Part shown: piece by piece, positions 49,468-59,233 of the stretch | Layout: each line of letters begins with the position of its first letter | How positions within the stretch are numbered: the first letter of the stretch is position 1 | Origin: Lachnospiraceae bacterium | GTDB lineage: Bacteria; Bacillota; Clostridia; Lachnospirales; Lachnospiraceae | Direction: 5' to 3' | DNA length: 64,000 nt | Assembly (NCBI GenBank): GCA_910574745.1 | Contig: CAJTCE010000001.1 | Location: 310,001-374,000 of the forward strand | The notes under the pieces: model-generated | What the model was told of the DNA's origin: nothing | What the model saw: only the letters and a program-made list of their open reading frames with translations | The model's database searches: none | Position numbers and translations under genes: made by a program

Positions 49468-50880
49468 TTACGGTATTTTCAGCTCCGGATGCTTTACAAC
49501 AGCAGCTTTATAAAATGCTTCCAAGGCTTCTTCCCGACTGATATAGCCGTCAAAATAATCCCTAAACGCCGCCTTGCAGGCATCGCCCACTCCCTGGTCA
49601 TACATGGTCTGGTTGGACATATCAATATTTCCTGCCGCTTCCTCCAAAAATGCAATATGATTTTGTCCTCCCAGAAAAGCACATTCGTAATTGCTGTCTG
49701 CCAGTTCCTTCATTACTTTTTCATTGTTTACAAATTCCCCATTTTCCAACGCCAGCTTTTTCATGGCAGCCTCGTCGCAGGTTAAAGCATAGATCAAATC
49801 CCTGATCTCACTTATATTGTCACATCCCTCCGGTACACACAGCCATGTTCCGCCCCAATAATAGCTTTCCGGTCCGGTACAAGCAGCCCAGTCCGCATAA
49901 GAACCGTTACCCAGTTCCAGGGGGGCCTTGGGATCATCCAGACAGCTAAACTCCACATAATCCATATACCATGGCGCTGCAAAGGCTCCAAAAACCTTGC
50001 CGTCCTTCCTCAAATCCAGTATAATATCGGAAATTTCCACATTCTGGTTATTATATCCCTTTTCTGTATATTCCCTTGTCTGCTCCACCCACTGCAAAAC
50101 ATGGTCATCCATATGAATCGTCAGATTTTCATCCACCCAAGGCTGTGATTTATTTGCATTAAAAGGATAATAGGAATCCGTATATGCCGAAAACATCATA
50201 TAGCCGCTGTCTTTTAGTCTTGCCGCGGCATCATCGAATTTCTCCCAAGTCGATAATATCTCCTGAATATCATCCGGCTCGTCTGTTCCGAACACTTCCT
50301 TGGCAATAGACCTTCTATACATAAAAAATCCCGGAGTAGACTGCCATGCCGATGCGCAGATCTCTCCATCTGCATTTTTTGCAATCTCTTTTGTGTAAGC
50401 ATACTGCTCAGCCATATCTTCTTTAGTAATCCCGATTTCTTCCATGGACATAAGGTTTGCCGTCTGCACATATTTTTTGGCATAATCGGCCTCAATCGTA
50501 AATAAATCAATTCTATCCTCGGCAGGAGTTGTTTCTATATTGGATAAGTTTTCATCCAATGCAGTCTGATATGCATTACCGTCATTAGGTGTGATAATCC
50601 AATTTACACGGATGTCCCCAATCGCTCCTTTTCCGTTTCCCAAATCCTCGTATGCGGGATAGAGCTGCATAACTCTTTCATAAAGCTCATTTCCGGAAGT
50701 ATGGATATTGATTACCGTTCCCATCTCTCCATCCCCGTCTGCTTCCTCCGTTTCCGCTTCTTCCTCCGGCTGCACTTTGGGCGTTTCTGCTTCTTCGTTA
50801 CCACATCCTGCTACAGAAATTGCAAGCATCGCCGTACATAAGGCTACTAACAGAATTTCTCTGATTCTCTTTCTTTTCAT
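49468..50880 (-). CDS. Family-1 extracellular sugar-binding lipoprotein, no cognate permease nearby
   Basis: This 470-residue protein has a lipoprotein signal peptide (lipobox VAGC at about residue 24) and the fold pattern of family 1 solute-binding proteins, with WQSTPGFFMYRRSIAKEVFG and YAWWVN-like core (APWYMDYVEFSCL here). Family 1 proteins usually feed MalFG-type permeases, but this operon only has an RbsC-type transporter with its own binding protein. Its ATG overlaps the stop of the rhamnosidase gene by ATGA. It may bind rhamno-oligosaccharides for import by a transporter elsewhere, or serve as a receptor for the neighbouring chemoreceptor. Confidence 0.8.
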   Translation of the reverse strand: MKRKRIREILLVALCTAMLAISVAGCGNEEAETPKVQPEEEAETEEADGDGEMGTVINIHTSGNELYERVMQLYPAYEDLGNGKGAIGDIRVNWIITPNDGNAYQTALDENLSNIETTPAEDRIDLFTIEADYAKKYVQTANLMSMEEIGITKEDMAEQYAYTKEIAKNADGEICASAWQSTPGFFMYRRSIAKEVFGTDEPDDIQEILSTWEKFDDAAARLKDSGYMMFSAYTDSYYPFNANKSQPWVDENLTIHMDDHVLQWVEQTREYTEKGYNNQNVEISDIILDLRKDGKVFGAFAAPWYMDYVEFSCLDDPKAPLELGNGSYADWAACTGPESYYWGGTWLCVPEGCDNISEIRDLIYALTCDEAAMKKLALENGEFVNNEKVMKELADSNYECAFLGGQNHIAFLEEAAGNIDMSNQTMYDQGVGDACKAAFRDYFDGYISREEALEAFYKAAVVKHPELKIP

Positions 50881-53462
50881 ATTTTCATCCTCTCTTTTCC
50901 TTCGTGATTTTTTGTGCATTGTCTCTTATCTGAATCAACTATAAATACATGTTTTCCTGCTTCCAAAATATGACGGCTTCCATCCGGCAGTATAAAAGGT
51001 ACCTTTGCCTGAAAAGGAACCGTAACCGTATACTTTGTCCTTTTGTCCCCCTCCGTTTCCCATTGACTGATAAACCGGCCGAAGGAATTACAAAAGCTTC
51101 CCTTTATGCTTTTTAATCTTGCGTCAGGCATGGGACTGATATAGAATCTGTTTTCCTCATCCCAGCGGAAACCGCAGGCATAGCGGTATATCCACCCCAC
51201 AATGCTGCCATAGGCATAATGATTAAGGCTGTTCATCCCCTCTTTGCTTATTTTCCCGTTTTCATCAAGAGAATTCCATCGTTCCCATATGGTAGTCGCC
51301 CCCAGCTTGACCTCCATTAACCAGCCGGGATAATCCTCCTGTAAAAGCACCGTGTATGCCAATTCGTTCATTCCGTTTTCCGAAAGTGCCGGACATAGCA
51401 TACCGGTTCCGATAAAGCCGGTTGATAAATGATTGTTATATTCCCTTAATGTTCTCTCAAGTCCTGCTACCAGCACATCCTTTTTACCACTTTTATATAA
51501 TCCGAACATAAGGAGCAGGGCATATGCCGTCTGGGTTTTTTCTCCTTTTACCTCTCCACTGTCATCCAGATATTCCCTGATAAAGGCTTCTTTAATCTGA
51601 TGTTCCAATTCTCCCCATTTCGTTTCATCTTCCCTTATTTCCAATTCTTTCGCTGCTTTTTTGCAAAGAGATACGGAATAATAGTAATATGCGCTGGCAA
51701 GCAGTCCCGTATCCGTTCTTCCGATAGGATTATGGATATTTCCGTTATCAAGAGCCAGCCAGTCTCCCAACTGTTTATCATTCTGCCACAAAAAAGGAAT
51801 TTTGTTTTCCTTTGTCCTTTTGGTCACATAATTCGCCCATGCACACATACTTTCATATTCTTCTGCCAGCATATTTTTATCCCCATAATGCTGATATACA
51901 CTCCATGGTATAATAGCTGCCGCATCCCCCCATGCGCATACCCCATGAGTGTAAAGGAACAGATTCATTCCTTCATAATAATCCGGCTTGGGCCTGGGAA
52001 CAAAAAACGGCACTGATCCCCCCAGCTCTTTTTGTTCCAGCATTAAATTCTTCATATAATGATGGGTAAATCCCGGAACATACATATGGAAACCGGCAGA
52101 ATCCACATAGGCCGCAATATCCCCTGTCCATCCCATTCTCTCATCTCTCTGGGGACAATCCGTGGGAATATCCAAAAAATTGCACTTCTGGGAACGAAGA
52201 GTATTCTCAACCAGCCGGTTCACATTTTCATTTCCGCATCGAATGTTTCCTGTGACTTCTATGTCAGACATAATCCTAACCGCCATAAAATCTTCTTTTC
52301 TTACATTTTCCAGACCTTCTACTTTTACATAGCGAAATCCGAAATAAGTAAAATGAGGACGGACTTTTCCAGCCTGACAGCCCTTAACTCTGAATTCCGC
52401 CTTTGCTGTCCGCAGATTGTCCCGGTAAAAGCATCCTTCCTGTAGAACTTCCCCAAAAGAAAGTCGGATTTCCTTTTCTGCCTGCTCCCGTAAAATAATT
52501 TCTACCCATCCTGTAATCATTTCCCCAAAGTCCAGAACGCATTCCCCTTTAGGTGTTATAATCATCTCCCGCACCGGGATCTGCTCCACTCCATGAATGG
52601 GCGGATTCATCCTTTCCTTTAATAAGGACTTATCCTCCAAAAGCTTTTCCACTTCCAGTATCTTTTTTTCTGCATCCTCACAAATCGTTTCCCCATCATA
52701 TATGCTGTTTTCCCTGATTGAGGATTCCTCCCCCTTCCAAGAATCATCCGTACAGATAACCTGACAAGTTCCGTCTTTATATGTAATATGAAGCTCCCCG
52801 ATTACTTTTTTTCGTTCCCCGTACAAATTCTCGTATCCGCCTTCAAAAACAAAACGCCCTTTGTACCAGCCTTCCCCTAAAAGAAATCCTAAAACACAGG
52901 AACCCGCTTTCAAGTATTCTGTTACATCAAAGGTCTGATATTCCCATATAAGATCATAGGAATGATAACCCGGCAGCAAATACTCACCGCCTATATGCTC
53001 TCCGTTTAAATAAGGCTCGTATAGACCATGCCCCATGCAATATAAAACGGCTCTTTCCACTTCCTTTGTTATTTCGAATTCTTTAAACAGGAAAGGCATG
53101 GCTTCTCCTTCTTTCCGAGTAGATATAAAATCCGCTTCCCAGGGTTCGTCCATTTTACCTGTTTCAAAATATGCCTGTTCGCTTTCCGCCTCTTCTTTTT
53201 CCCCGCCAATCATAACCTTCCAGTAATACCGGGTCATAGGCAGAAGCACAAGGTCAGCATCGTAAAAAACGCTTCCATAACAGCTCATTTTTCCCGTATC
53301 CAATATCACGTCGGAAAAATCCTTTTCCACAGCAACCTGAAGTCTGGTCCATTTGTCTGTTTTCTCTTTTGTATCCCATACATTCCACGTAAAATGCAGA
53401 TATTTATAACCGTATCCCACAGGATTTTTCATATGGTTTGTCTTTAAATTTCCGATTTTCAT
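50877..53462 (-). CDS. Alpha-L-rhamnosidase, GH78
   Basis: This 861-residue enzyme has no signal peptide and should be cytoplasmic. It shows the GH78 order: N-terminal beta domains (about 1-330, including YEPYLNGEHIGGEYLLPGY), an (alpha/alpha)6 catalytic barrel (about 400-760) with TDCPQRDERMGWTGD, the conserved carboxylate region, and GATTIWERWNS with a further acidic residue, then a C-terminal beta domain. It hydrolyses terminal alpha-L-rhamnose from plant glycosides or polysaccharides. It is 10 bp downstream of GH3 and overlaps the next gene by 4 bp. Confidence 0.93.
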   Translation of the reverse strand: MKIGNLKTNHMKNPVGYGYKYLHFTWNVWDTKEKTDKWTRLQVAVEKDFSDVILDTGKMSCYGSVFYDADLVLLPMTRYYWKVMIGGEKEEAESEQAYFETGKMDEPWEADFISTRKEGEAMPFLFKEFEITKEVERAVLYCMGHGLYEPYLNGEHIGGEYLLPGYHSYDLIWEYQTFDVTEYLKAGSCVLGFLLGEGWYKGRFVFEGGYENLYGERKKVIGELHITYKDGTCQVICTDDSWKGEESSIRENSIYDGETICEDAEKKILEVEKLLEDKSLLKERMNPPIHGVEQIPVREMIITPKGECVLDFGEMITGWVEIILREQAEKEIRLSFGEVLQEGCFYRDNLRTAKAEFRVKGCQAGKVRPHFTYFGFRYVKVEGLENVRKEDFMAVRIMSDIEVTGNIRCGNENVNRLVENTLRSQKCNFLDIPTDCPQRDERMGWTGDIAAYVDSAGFHMYVPGFTHHYMKNLMLEQKELGGSVPFFVPRPKPDYYEGMNLFLYTHGVCAWGDAAAIIPWSVYQHYGDKNMLAEEYESMCAWANYVTKRTKENKIPFLWQNDKQLGDWLALDNGNIHNPIGRTDTGLLASAYYYYSVSLCKKAAKELEIREDETKWGELEHQIKEAFIREYLDDSGEVKGEKTQTAYALLLMFGLYKSGKKDVLVAGLERTLREYNNHLSTGFIGTGMLCPALSENGMNELAYTVLLQEDYPGWLMEVKLGATTIWERWNSLDENGKISKEGMNSLNHYAYGSIVGWIYRYACGFRWDEENRFYISPMPDARLKSIKGSFCNSFGRFISQWETEGDKRTKYTVTVPFQAKVPFILPDGSRHILEAGKHVFIVDSDKRQCTKNHEGKERMKI

Positions 53463-53471
53463 ACTTTTCCC

Positions 53472-55157
53472 TCAATATGCCAATTCTTTTCTCCCGCAAA
53501 AGGGATCCACGGGACTTTTCCCCTTAAACTCGCTTTCCCCACACATTTTCTCCACCAACGCCTTTAAAAAGCAGTCATTATTGGAATAACAGTTAATGTA
53601 CGTCTGTATCATGGGAACATCAAACAAATGATAGGGATTCGCCAGGCTGGCAAATACGGTAGGCACTTCCTTTACAAACCAGGGCACGTTATTGCCCTGT
53701 CCGAAAAAGGTATACCAGTTCAGCCTGTTGGTGGTTTTGTTGCTGGCATTTTCTATATTTCCTATGTAAAACACCAGATCATACTTTTCCTTGATCATCC
53801 TGACATTGTCCACACCCTTGGAAAAATCCTCCGGTTCATACAAGGTAACCACAAATCCACGTCTTTCCAGCTCTTTCAAAATAGTTGTTTTTACTCTTTC
53901 ATTGGAAGGAAAATCTCCTAAAATTTCTAAGAGGATCCTCTTATGCTTTTGCGGAGAAACAGGCAGCAGCTCCTGGGTATCCTTTACCAGGGTAATCGCT
54001 TTATCCGCAAGCTCTCCTGCCCATTCCCTGTGCTTTTCGCACCCCAGGATTTTAAGCGCCTCCTTAGGGGGGATCAAAGTCCCCTCCCGTTCCCGGTTAT
54101 GCAGCCCTAACGCCGCTTTTGCCGCCAAAATCCTCAAAACCGCCTGGGTCAGTCTTTCTTCCGACAAAATCCCTTTCTTATATCCTTCCATCATAAATTC
54201 ATAATCTTCATCCAGATCTTTGTTGAACAGGATCATATCGCATCCCGCCTCAATGGCGTAAGGGACTGCCCTGTTTCGCTCCATGGCCGCCGTATAACCC
54301 ACCATAGGCGTGGCGTCTGTAATGACCAAACCTTCAAATCCCAGTTGTTCCCGCAATAGATTCTGCAAAAGCTCTTTGGATAAGCTGGCAGGAATCAGTT
54401 GCCCTTTGGTTTCCGGATTGAAAAATTCCTGATATGCCGGCAGGGCAATGTGTCCCGCCATAACGGTCAATGCGCCTTCTTCAATCAATTCCCCGTATAT
54501 TTTCCCGTAGGTTCCGTCCCATTCCTCCATAGAAAGAGAATTGACGCTGGTTAAAATATGCTGATCTCTTTCATCCACGCCATCCCCGGGGAAATGCTTG
54601 ATGGAAACCGCCACATTGGCTTCTGCCGCCCCTTTCATATACGCTTTTGCGTAACGGATGACCTTATCCCTGTCACTTCCGTAAGTCCGCACATTGGTAA
54701 TGGGGTTCCTAAAATTCATATCTATATCCACAACCGGCGCAAACGCCCAGTTGATCCCCAGTGCAGCCGCCTCGCTGCATGCGATCTTCCCCAGTCGGTA
54801 AGCATATTTTTCATCGTCTGCCGCCGCTGCCGCCATCTGTTTCCCATAGGCAGTTCCATCAATGGCAGCGCCGTCTCCGCCTGCCTCCAGATTAGAAGGG
54901 ATTAATAACGGGATTCTGGAGTGGGCCTGGGCAAAAGCAAATGTATTATGCATTTCCTCTCCCATTCCGTCCCTGAAAAACAGACCGCCGATATGCTTAT
55001 CCAAAAGTTCATGCTGCAGATATGCGGGTTCCGTGGAATAACCGATGGGACAGAATAACTGGCCGATTTTTTCCTCAAGGCTCATTCTGTCAAAGGTTTC
55101 TTCCACCCAGCTTATATCTTCTTTATTTAAATAGAATGGTTTTCTGCTAAAATCCAT
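53472..55157 (-). CDS. Glycoside hydrolase family 3
   Basis: This 561-residue protein has the GH3 TIM barrel with KHFPGDGVDERDQH (about residue 190) and the nucleophile Asp in LVITDATPMVG (about 275), and a following alpha/beta sandwich domain (about 365-550). There is no signal peptide. The KHFPG-D/H motif and size resemble beta-N-acetylhexosaminidase-like or beta-glucosidase members without a fibronectin domain; the substrate is open. Next to a rhamnosidase it may release glucose from rhamnosyl-glucosides. The start at 55157 follows GGGAGGAACTT. Confidence 0.88.
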   Translation of the reverse strand: MDFSRKPFYLNKEDISWVEETFDRMSLEEKIGQLFCPIGYSTEPAYLQHELLDKHIGGLFFRDGMGEEMHNTFAFAQAHSRIPLLIPSNLEAGGDGAAIDGTAYGKQMAAAAADDEKYAYRLGKIACSEAAALGINWAFAPVVDIDMNFRNPITNVRTYGSDRDKVIRYAKAYMKGAAEANVAVSIKHFPGDGVDERDQHILTSVNSLSMEEWDGTYGKIYGELIEEGALTVMAGHIALPAYQEFFNPETKGQLIPASLSKELLQNLLREQLGFEGLVITDATPMVGYTAAMERNRAVPYAIEAGCDMILFNKDLDEDYEFMMEGYKKGILSEERLTQAVLRILAAKAALGLHNREREGTLIPPKEALKILGCEKHREWAGELADKAITLVKDTQELLPVSPQKHKRILLEILGDFPSNERVKTTILKELERRGFVVTLYEPEDFSKGVDNVRMIKEKYDLVFYIGNIENASNKTTNRLNWYTFFGQGNNVPWFVKEVPTVFASLANPYHLFDVPMIQTYINCYSNNDCFLKALVEKMCGESEFKGKSPVDPFCGRKELAY

Positions 55158-55167
55158 AAGTTCCTCC

Positions 55168-55803
55168 CTATACAACAGAAAGTAAGTCCGAAAATTTATC
55201 CATGGGGAAGGTTACCTGGCTGCACTTTGCCGCTTCTCCCAGTCCTGCGCTTTCAAAGCCGCCTCTGTCCGCCGCTTTTATTCCCGCTTCCGCATCCTCT
55301 ACCACCATACATTCCCGGGGACTCAATCCAAGAAACTGCGCCGCTTTCAAAAATACTTCGGGATCCGGCTTGGAGTTGACAATATTTGTACCGTCGCTGA
55401 TTTTGTCAAAGTATCCTTCCAGACCAATTTGCTTTAAAATAAATTTTGTATTCTTGCTGGACGAGCCGATTGCCAATTTTAAACCTTTTGCCCTCAATGC
55501 ATCCAGCGTATCTTTCACTTCACTGCTTAAATCCTCCGAAGTCATATTTTGCAATAACTCCTTATAGTACTCATTTTTCTGCTCTGCCAGTTGTTCCTTT
55601 TCTTCTTCGGAATAAGTTTTTTCCCCGTTTTCCAGAATGATCTCCAGACTCTCCATCCTGCTGACGCCCCGTAAACGGTTATTGATTTCTCTGTCAAAAT
55701 ACACACCGATCTTATCCGCCATTTTTTTCCATGCCTGATAGTGGTACTCGTCCGTTGAGCAGATGACCCCGTCCAAATCAAATATGATAGCCTTGTATCT
55801 CAT
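55168..55803 (-). CDS. pgmB: Beta-phosphoglucomutase
   Basis: This 211-residue HAD-superfamily enzyme interconverts beta-glucose 1-phosphate and glucose 6-phosphate. The catalytic DLDGVICSTDEYHYQAW at the N-terminus holds the two Asp residues, RLRGVSRMESLEIILE the cap-domain substrate loop, and AIGSSSKNTKFIL the motif II Ser. PDPEVFLKAAQ and VVEDAEAGIKAA complete the HAD set. Its start overlaps the stop of the permease gene (ATGA). In this operon it hints at phosphorolysis of a disaccharide, although no phosphorylase gene is seen. Confidence 0.92.
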   Translation of the reverse strand: MRYKAIIFDLDGVICSTDEYHYQAWKKMADKIGVYFDREINNRLRGVSRMESLEIILENGEKTYSEEEKEQLAEQKNEYYKELLQNMTSEDLSSEVKDTLDALRAKGLKLAIGSSSKNTKFILKQIGLEGYFDKISDGTNIVNSKPDPEVFLKAAQFLGLSPRECMVVEDAEAGIKAADRGGFESAGLGEAAKCSQVTFPMDKFSDLLSVV

Positions 55804-56783
55804 TTATGCAGTCCCCGCTTTCCGATCAGCAATACCTTCAATTTATTTTCATTGTTAAGATAGATTAAGAAACCTACCAGTATCAACGCCGTTACGATCT
55901 GCTGAACGGAAGAGTCCACATCCAGCCTTGCATACATAAGGGAAATAAGGGCTGTGGTCACTGCGCCTAATACGTATCCAATTCTCTCATTACAGAACCT
56001 TCCGATGAATCCTCCGATAAACATAGGCAGAAATGCCGTAAACATAACACCGATGGATCCGAAGTTCAGCGCCATCTGGATATTTCCCGTATTTGTTGCG
56101 CTGATAAATCCCACGATTCCCATAAGTCCTCCTGCAATGGCATAGCAACCTATCGCATTAGGTATTTCCTTGATTCCCATATTAACCGAGACCTTTTGTC
56201 CCGAGAGCAGCGCCCTGTAGTTATATCCAAACCGGGTATAATCAAACAGAATAATGATAACGCACAGCGCAATGATGATAACTTCCAAATAATGGGCAAC
56301 GCTGGGAAAGGAAATCAATTCTGCATTTGCAACGAAGCTGACCCCGTATCCGTTTGTAATGGCAAATGACAAACCCTCGTAAAATAATGCAATTCCCAGT
56401 GATACAATAATCGGCGGCAGCTTTATCAACACATACACAAGTCCCGACAGCGCTCCGAGTACAATTCCGGATATCAATGAAACAGACAGCATAAAGGGTG
56501 TTGTCAGGCCTGCTTTTATGCAGATCGTAGAGCTGATGATTGATGACAATAAAGAAATAGAACCAATGGAAAAATCAAATCTTCCGGAATTCAGGTTAAT
56601 GGACAAGGCAAAGGTTGTCAGCATTACTGAGGTAACCGCTCTGAAAAAAGCAATCCAGTTGCCTGTGGTTTCAAACAGTTTAACTCCATTAACCGCACAT
56701 AGAATTATCATAATAATGAATGTGACTGTAGGAATCGTGGCGATTCCCAATATTTTTGTTGTTATTTTTTTGCCCTTTTTCAT
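55800..56783 (-). CDS. RbsC-type sugar ABC permease, second subunit
   Basis: This 327-residue protein has about nine to ten hydrophobic segments and the BPD_transp_2 pattern: NLNSGRFDFSIGSISLLSSI, GVLVY-like (GLVYVLIKLPPIIVSLG) and YAIAGGLMGIVGFISATNTG. With the other permease (58258-59220) it would form a heterodimer, as in the RhaP-RhaQ or YtfT-YjfF systems. It is downstream of the binding-protein gene. Confidence 0.88.
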   Translation of the reverse strand: MKKGKKITTKILGIATIPTVTFIIMIILCAVNGVKLFETTGNWIAFFRAVTSVMLTTFALSINLNSGRFDFSIGSISLLSSIISSTICIKAGLTTPFMLSVSLISGIVLGALSGLVYVLIKLPPIIVSLGIALFYEGLSFAITNGYGVSFVANAELISFPSVAHYLEVIIIALCVIIILFDYTRFGYNYRALLSGQKVSVNMGIKEIPNAIGCYAIAGGLMGIVGFISATNTGNIQMALNFGSIGVMFTAFLPMFIGGFIGRFCNERIGYVLGAVTTALISLMYARLDVDSSVQQIVTALILVGFLIYLNNENKLKVLLIGKRGLHK

Positions 56784-56903
56784 GTCCTATACCATGCCTT
56801 TCCCAATGTATCACACCAGATTTGGATAAAGGGCCGCCAAACCGTTTCCGGTACGGCAGCCCTGATGATCATAAATCCTTTTACTCATTCACATTGCTTC
56901 TAT

Positions 56904-58178
56904 TTACTGCATCGTCTGAATTTCTTCAAAGCTGTACTTGCTGACAAACGCTTCGAATGTCGCATAATCAGTTCCTAAAAGCGTATCAAGCATGTTCTTT
57001 GTATATGCAGGCGCTTCCGTGGAGCTGTCTACCGCATAGAATTCGTTGAACTGCTCGGCAGAAGTAGCCACCCAGTAACCCTGGCTCAGTGCAAGGGCAC
57101 AGCCATCTTCTGTCCGGATAGGCGCTCCCAGCGTCGCACTGTAGGTTGCAATAAAGATCGGTCCGATGCTGGCGGAAAATTTACCTGCAAGATAATCTAA
57201 CATACCGCCTTCCATTGCTTCGCCATATGCAGTTGCATAAGCGTCAACACTGGCAATTTTTACATCGGTTCCCGCAATGCTGCTTCCAAAGAAATCTGAA
57301 CCGTTTCCTACTGCCAGGATAACTTCCAGACCTTCTGTCTGCGCCATCTGTCCGCATTTTGCAAACCAGGCATCATCCATGTCGTATCCGCCTACATAGC
57401 CCAAGATTTCAACAGAACCGATAGAACCGGTTTCAATGGAAGCTGTTTCAAACAATTTTCCGATGATGGCGTCTTTATCGGAAGCTCCCTGATAATCTCC
57501 GCCGCCTGCTTCAACCATAGCTGTCAGCATACCTGCCGCACGGTAAATATGCATTTCTGTATAGTAGGGAATCGCTCCGCCAAAGATTGCAAACCTGGTT
57601 TTTCCCTGATCCAGATAGTATTTTGCCATATCGTAGCCTGTCTGGAATTCAATCTCCAGGGAGGGTCCGATAGCGCCTACGTAATACTCATTGTCTTTTA
57701 CCTGTGCATATTCGTCATCCGTAAGGGTTCCCGTTGCGACCGCATAGTAGATTCCTGCGCCTGCGCACTGTTCCAGCTGTGCCATACGGTCAAAGGATGA
57801 GAATGAAATGACCGCCTTACAGTTATTGGTTATAAATGTGTCAATGGCGGATTTTTCTCCCGCTGCATCTGTCAATTCATCGGAATAGACAAGCTCTACA
57901 TTATAATTTGACGCAATGTAATCCTTGTAGTAGCTTTGAAATGCCAGAGACTCCGCCGTTGTGGAATCCGAAACCAGCACGCCGATTTTAACGGTCTTAC
58001 TCATATCCAGTTCCACGCCCGGATCTTCATTTTCAGGAGCCTGTGCCCCTTCCTGTTCTTCTGTTGTTTCATTTTGCCCTTCAGCCGGCGCTTCTTCTCC
58101 TGCAGGTGCCTTTCCACATCCTGTGAGACATCCGATCGTCAGTGCAAAACAAAGCATAAGTGCTAATACCTTTTTCAT
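56904..58178 (-). CDS. Sugar ABC transporter binding lipoprotein (DUF3798-like)
   Basis: This 424-residue lipoprotein (lipobox LTGC at about residue 20) has an acidic linker (about 25-58) and a type-1 periplasmic-binding fold with VKIGVLVSDSTTAESLAFQS, FAIFGGAIPYYTEMHIYRA and GSDFFGSSIAGTDVKIASVD. It looks more like the DUF3798 group than RbsB, but it lies inside an RbsABC-type operon between two permease genes, so it should deliver rhamnose or a rhamnoside to them. Confidence 0.82.
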   Translation of the reverse strand: MKKVLALMLCFALTIGCLTGCGKAPAGEEAPAEGQNETTEEQEGAQAPENEDPGVELDMSKTVKIGVLVSDSTTAESLAFQSYYKDYIASNYNVELVYSDELTDAAGEKSAIDTFITNNCKAVISFSSFDRMAQLEQCAGAGIYYAVATGTLTDDEYAQVKDNEYYVGAIGPSLEIEFQTGYDMAKYYLDQGKTRFAIFGGAIPYYTEMHIYRAAGMLTAMVEAGGGDYQGASDKDAIIGKLFETASIETGSIGSVEILGYVGGYDMDDAWFAKCGQMAQTEGLEVILAVGNGSDFFGSSIAGTDVKIASVDAYATAYGEAMEGGMLDYLAGKFSASIGPIFIATYSATLGAPIRTEDGCALALSQGYWVATSAEQFNEFYAVDSSTEAPAYTKNMLDTLLGTDYATFEAFVSKYSFEEIQTMQ

Positions 58179-58257
58179 ATTGACCTCCTAATCTTCTTTT
58201 ATGATGAATGAGTTTCTATGTATAAAGTCCGTTTCTGTCCTACGGACAAAATACCTG

Positions 58258-59220
58258 TTATCTGGGAAGCATTTTATTCCTTTGGTTAAACGTAGCCACA
58301 AATACCACCAAGAGGAAAATTGCCGCCTTTACCATCTGTCCTATTCCGGAATTCAGATTTAAAATTGTCATGATCTGGCTCAAAAACGTCATGGAAAATG
58401 CTCCGATAACCGCAGATTGTATCTTGCTCCTCGCGCCTCCCGATACCGGCATTCCCCCGAATACGATCGCAATGATAACATCCATGCCCACGCTTGACGC
58501 CGTATTCCTTGTAAGAGTAGGCGCATATACAATGGAAACAAAAGCTCCCAGCCCTACTCCGATGCCCGCCATGGCGAAAGCTATGATCGCCATTTTCTTA
58601 TCGGAAATACCCGTCAGCTTGGCGCATATGGGGTTGCCTCCCAGCAGCTTCTGCTTTCTCCCGATTTTGGTAAAGCAGAAGACAAATGCGCAGAGACACC
58701 AGTAAACTATTAACACAACAAGCTTAAAGCCGATAGTATCCAAAGGTTTTACCGCCGCAGAAGGGACTGCGATCTCATCTCCCGTGCCGTTGAGCCTGAT
58801 CAGCACCAGTACCAGGGCGTTTAAAACGCTCAACATGGCAATGGTCGTTACAAACACCGGAAGATTAAATACTGATGCCAGAATCGAATTAAACAAAGAA
58901 ATCATGACCGCCAGACCGATACAGACTAAAAATGCCACAAATAGATTTCCTGTGGCGTTATATGCCATTCCTCCTGTCAAGGCACTGACCGCGGCGCTGG
59001 CTCCAAGACTGATATCAAAAGACCCCAGCGTGTAGATGAAAACTGCTCCTGTAGCTATGATCGCCACCACAATGGACTGATTGACGATGGTTTTCATTCC
59101 ATATGCCACATTAATATCCTTTATAGTCCCTAACACCATGAATACGGCAAAAAGCAGAAGCAATCCCATAAAAGGTGTCAGATTTATTACCTGCTGTTTA
59201 AAATTCTGTTTTCTCATCAT
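58258..59220 (-). CDS. RbsC-type sugar ABC permease, first subunit
   Basis: This 320-residue membrane protein has eight to ten hydrophobic segments and the BPD_transp_2 pattern GSFDISLGASAAVSALTGG, NSILASVFNLPVFVTTIAML and AFVSIVYAPTLTRNTASSVG. It lies 14 bp behind the ATPase gene and pairs with the second permease for a heterodimeric channel. GGGGAAGCGAA precedes the ATG. Confidence 0.9.
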   Translation of the reverse strand: MMRKQNFKQQVINLTPFMGLLLLFAVFMVLGTIKDINVAYGMKTIVNQSIVVAIIATGAVFIYTLGSFDISLGASAAVSALTGGMAYNATGNLFVAFLVCIGLAVMISLFNSILASVFNLPVFVTTIAMLSVLNALVLVLIRLNGTGDEIAVPSAAVKPLDTIGFKLVVLIVYWCLCAFVFCFTKIGRKQKLLGGNPICAKLTGISDKKMAIIAFAMAGIGVGLGAFVSIVYAPTLTRNTASSVGMDVIIAIVFGGMPVSGGARSKIQSAVIGAFSMTFLSQIMTILNLNSGIGQMVKAAIFLLVVFVATFNQRNKMLPR

Positions 59221-59233
59221 TCGCTTCCCCTCT

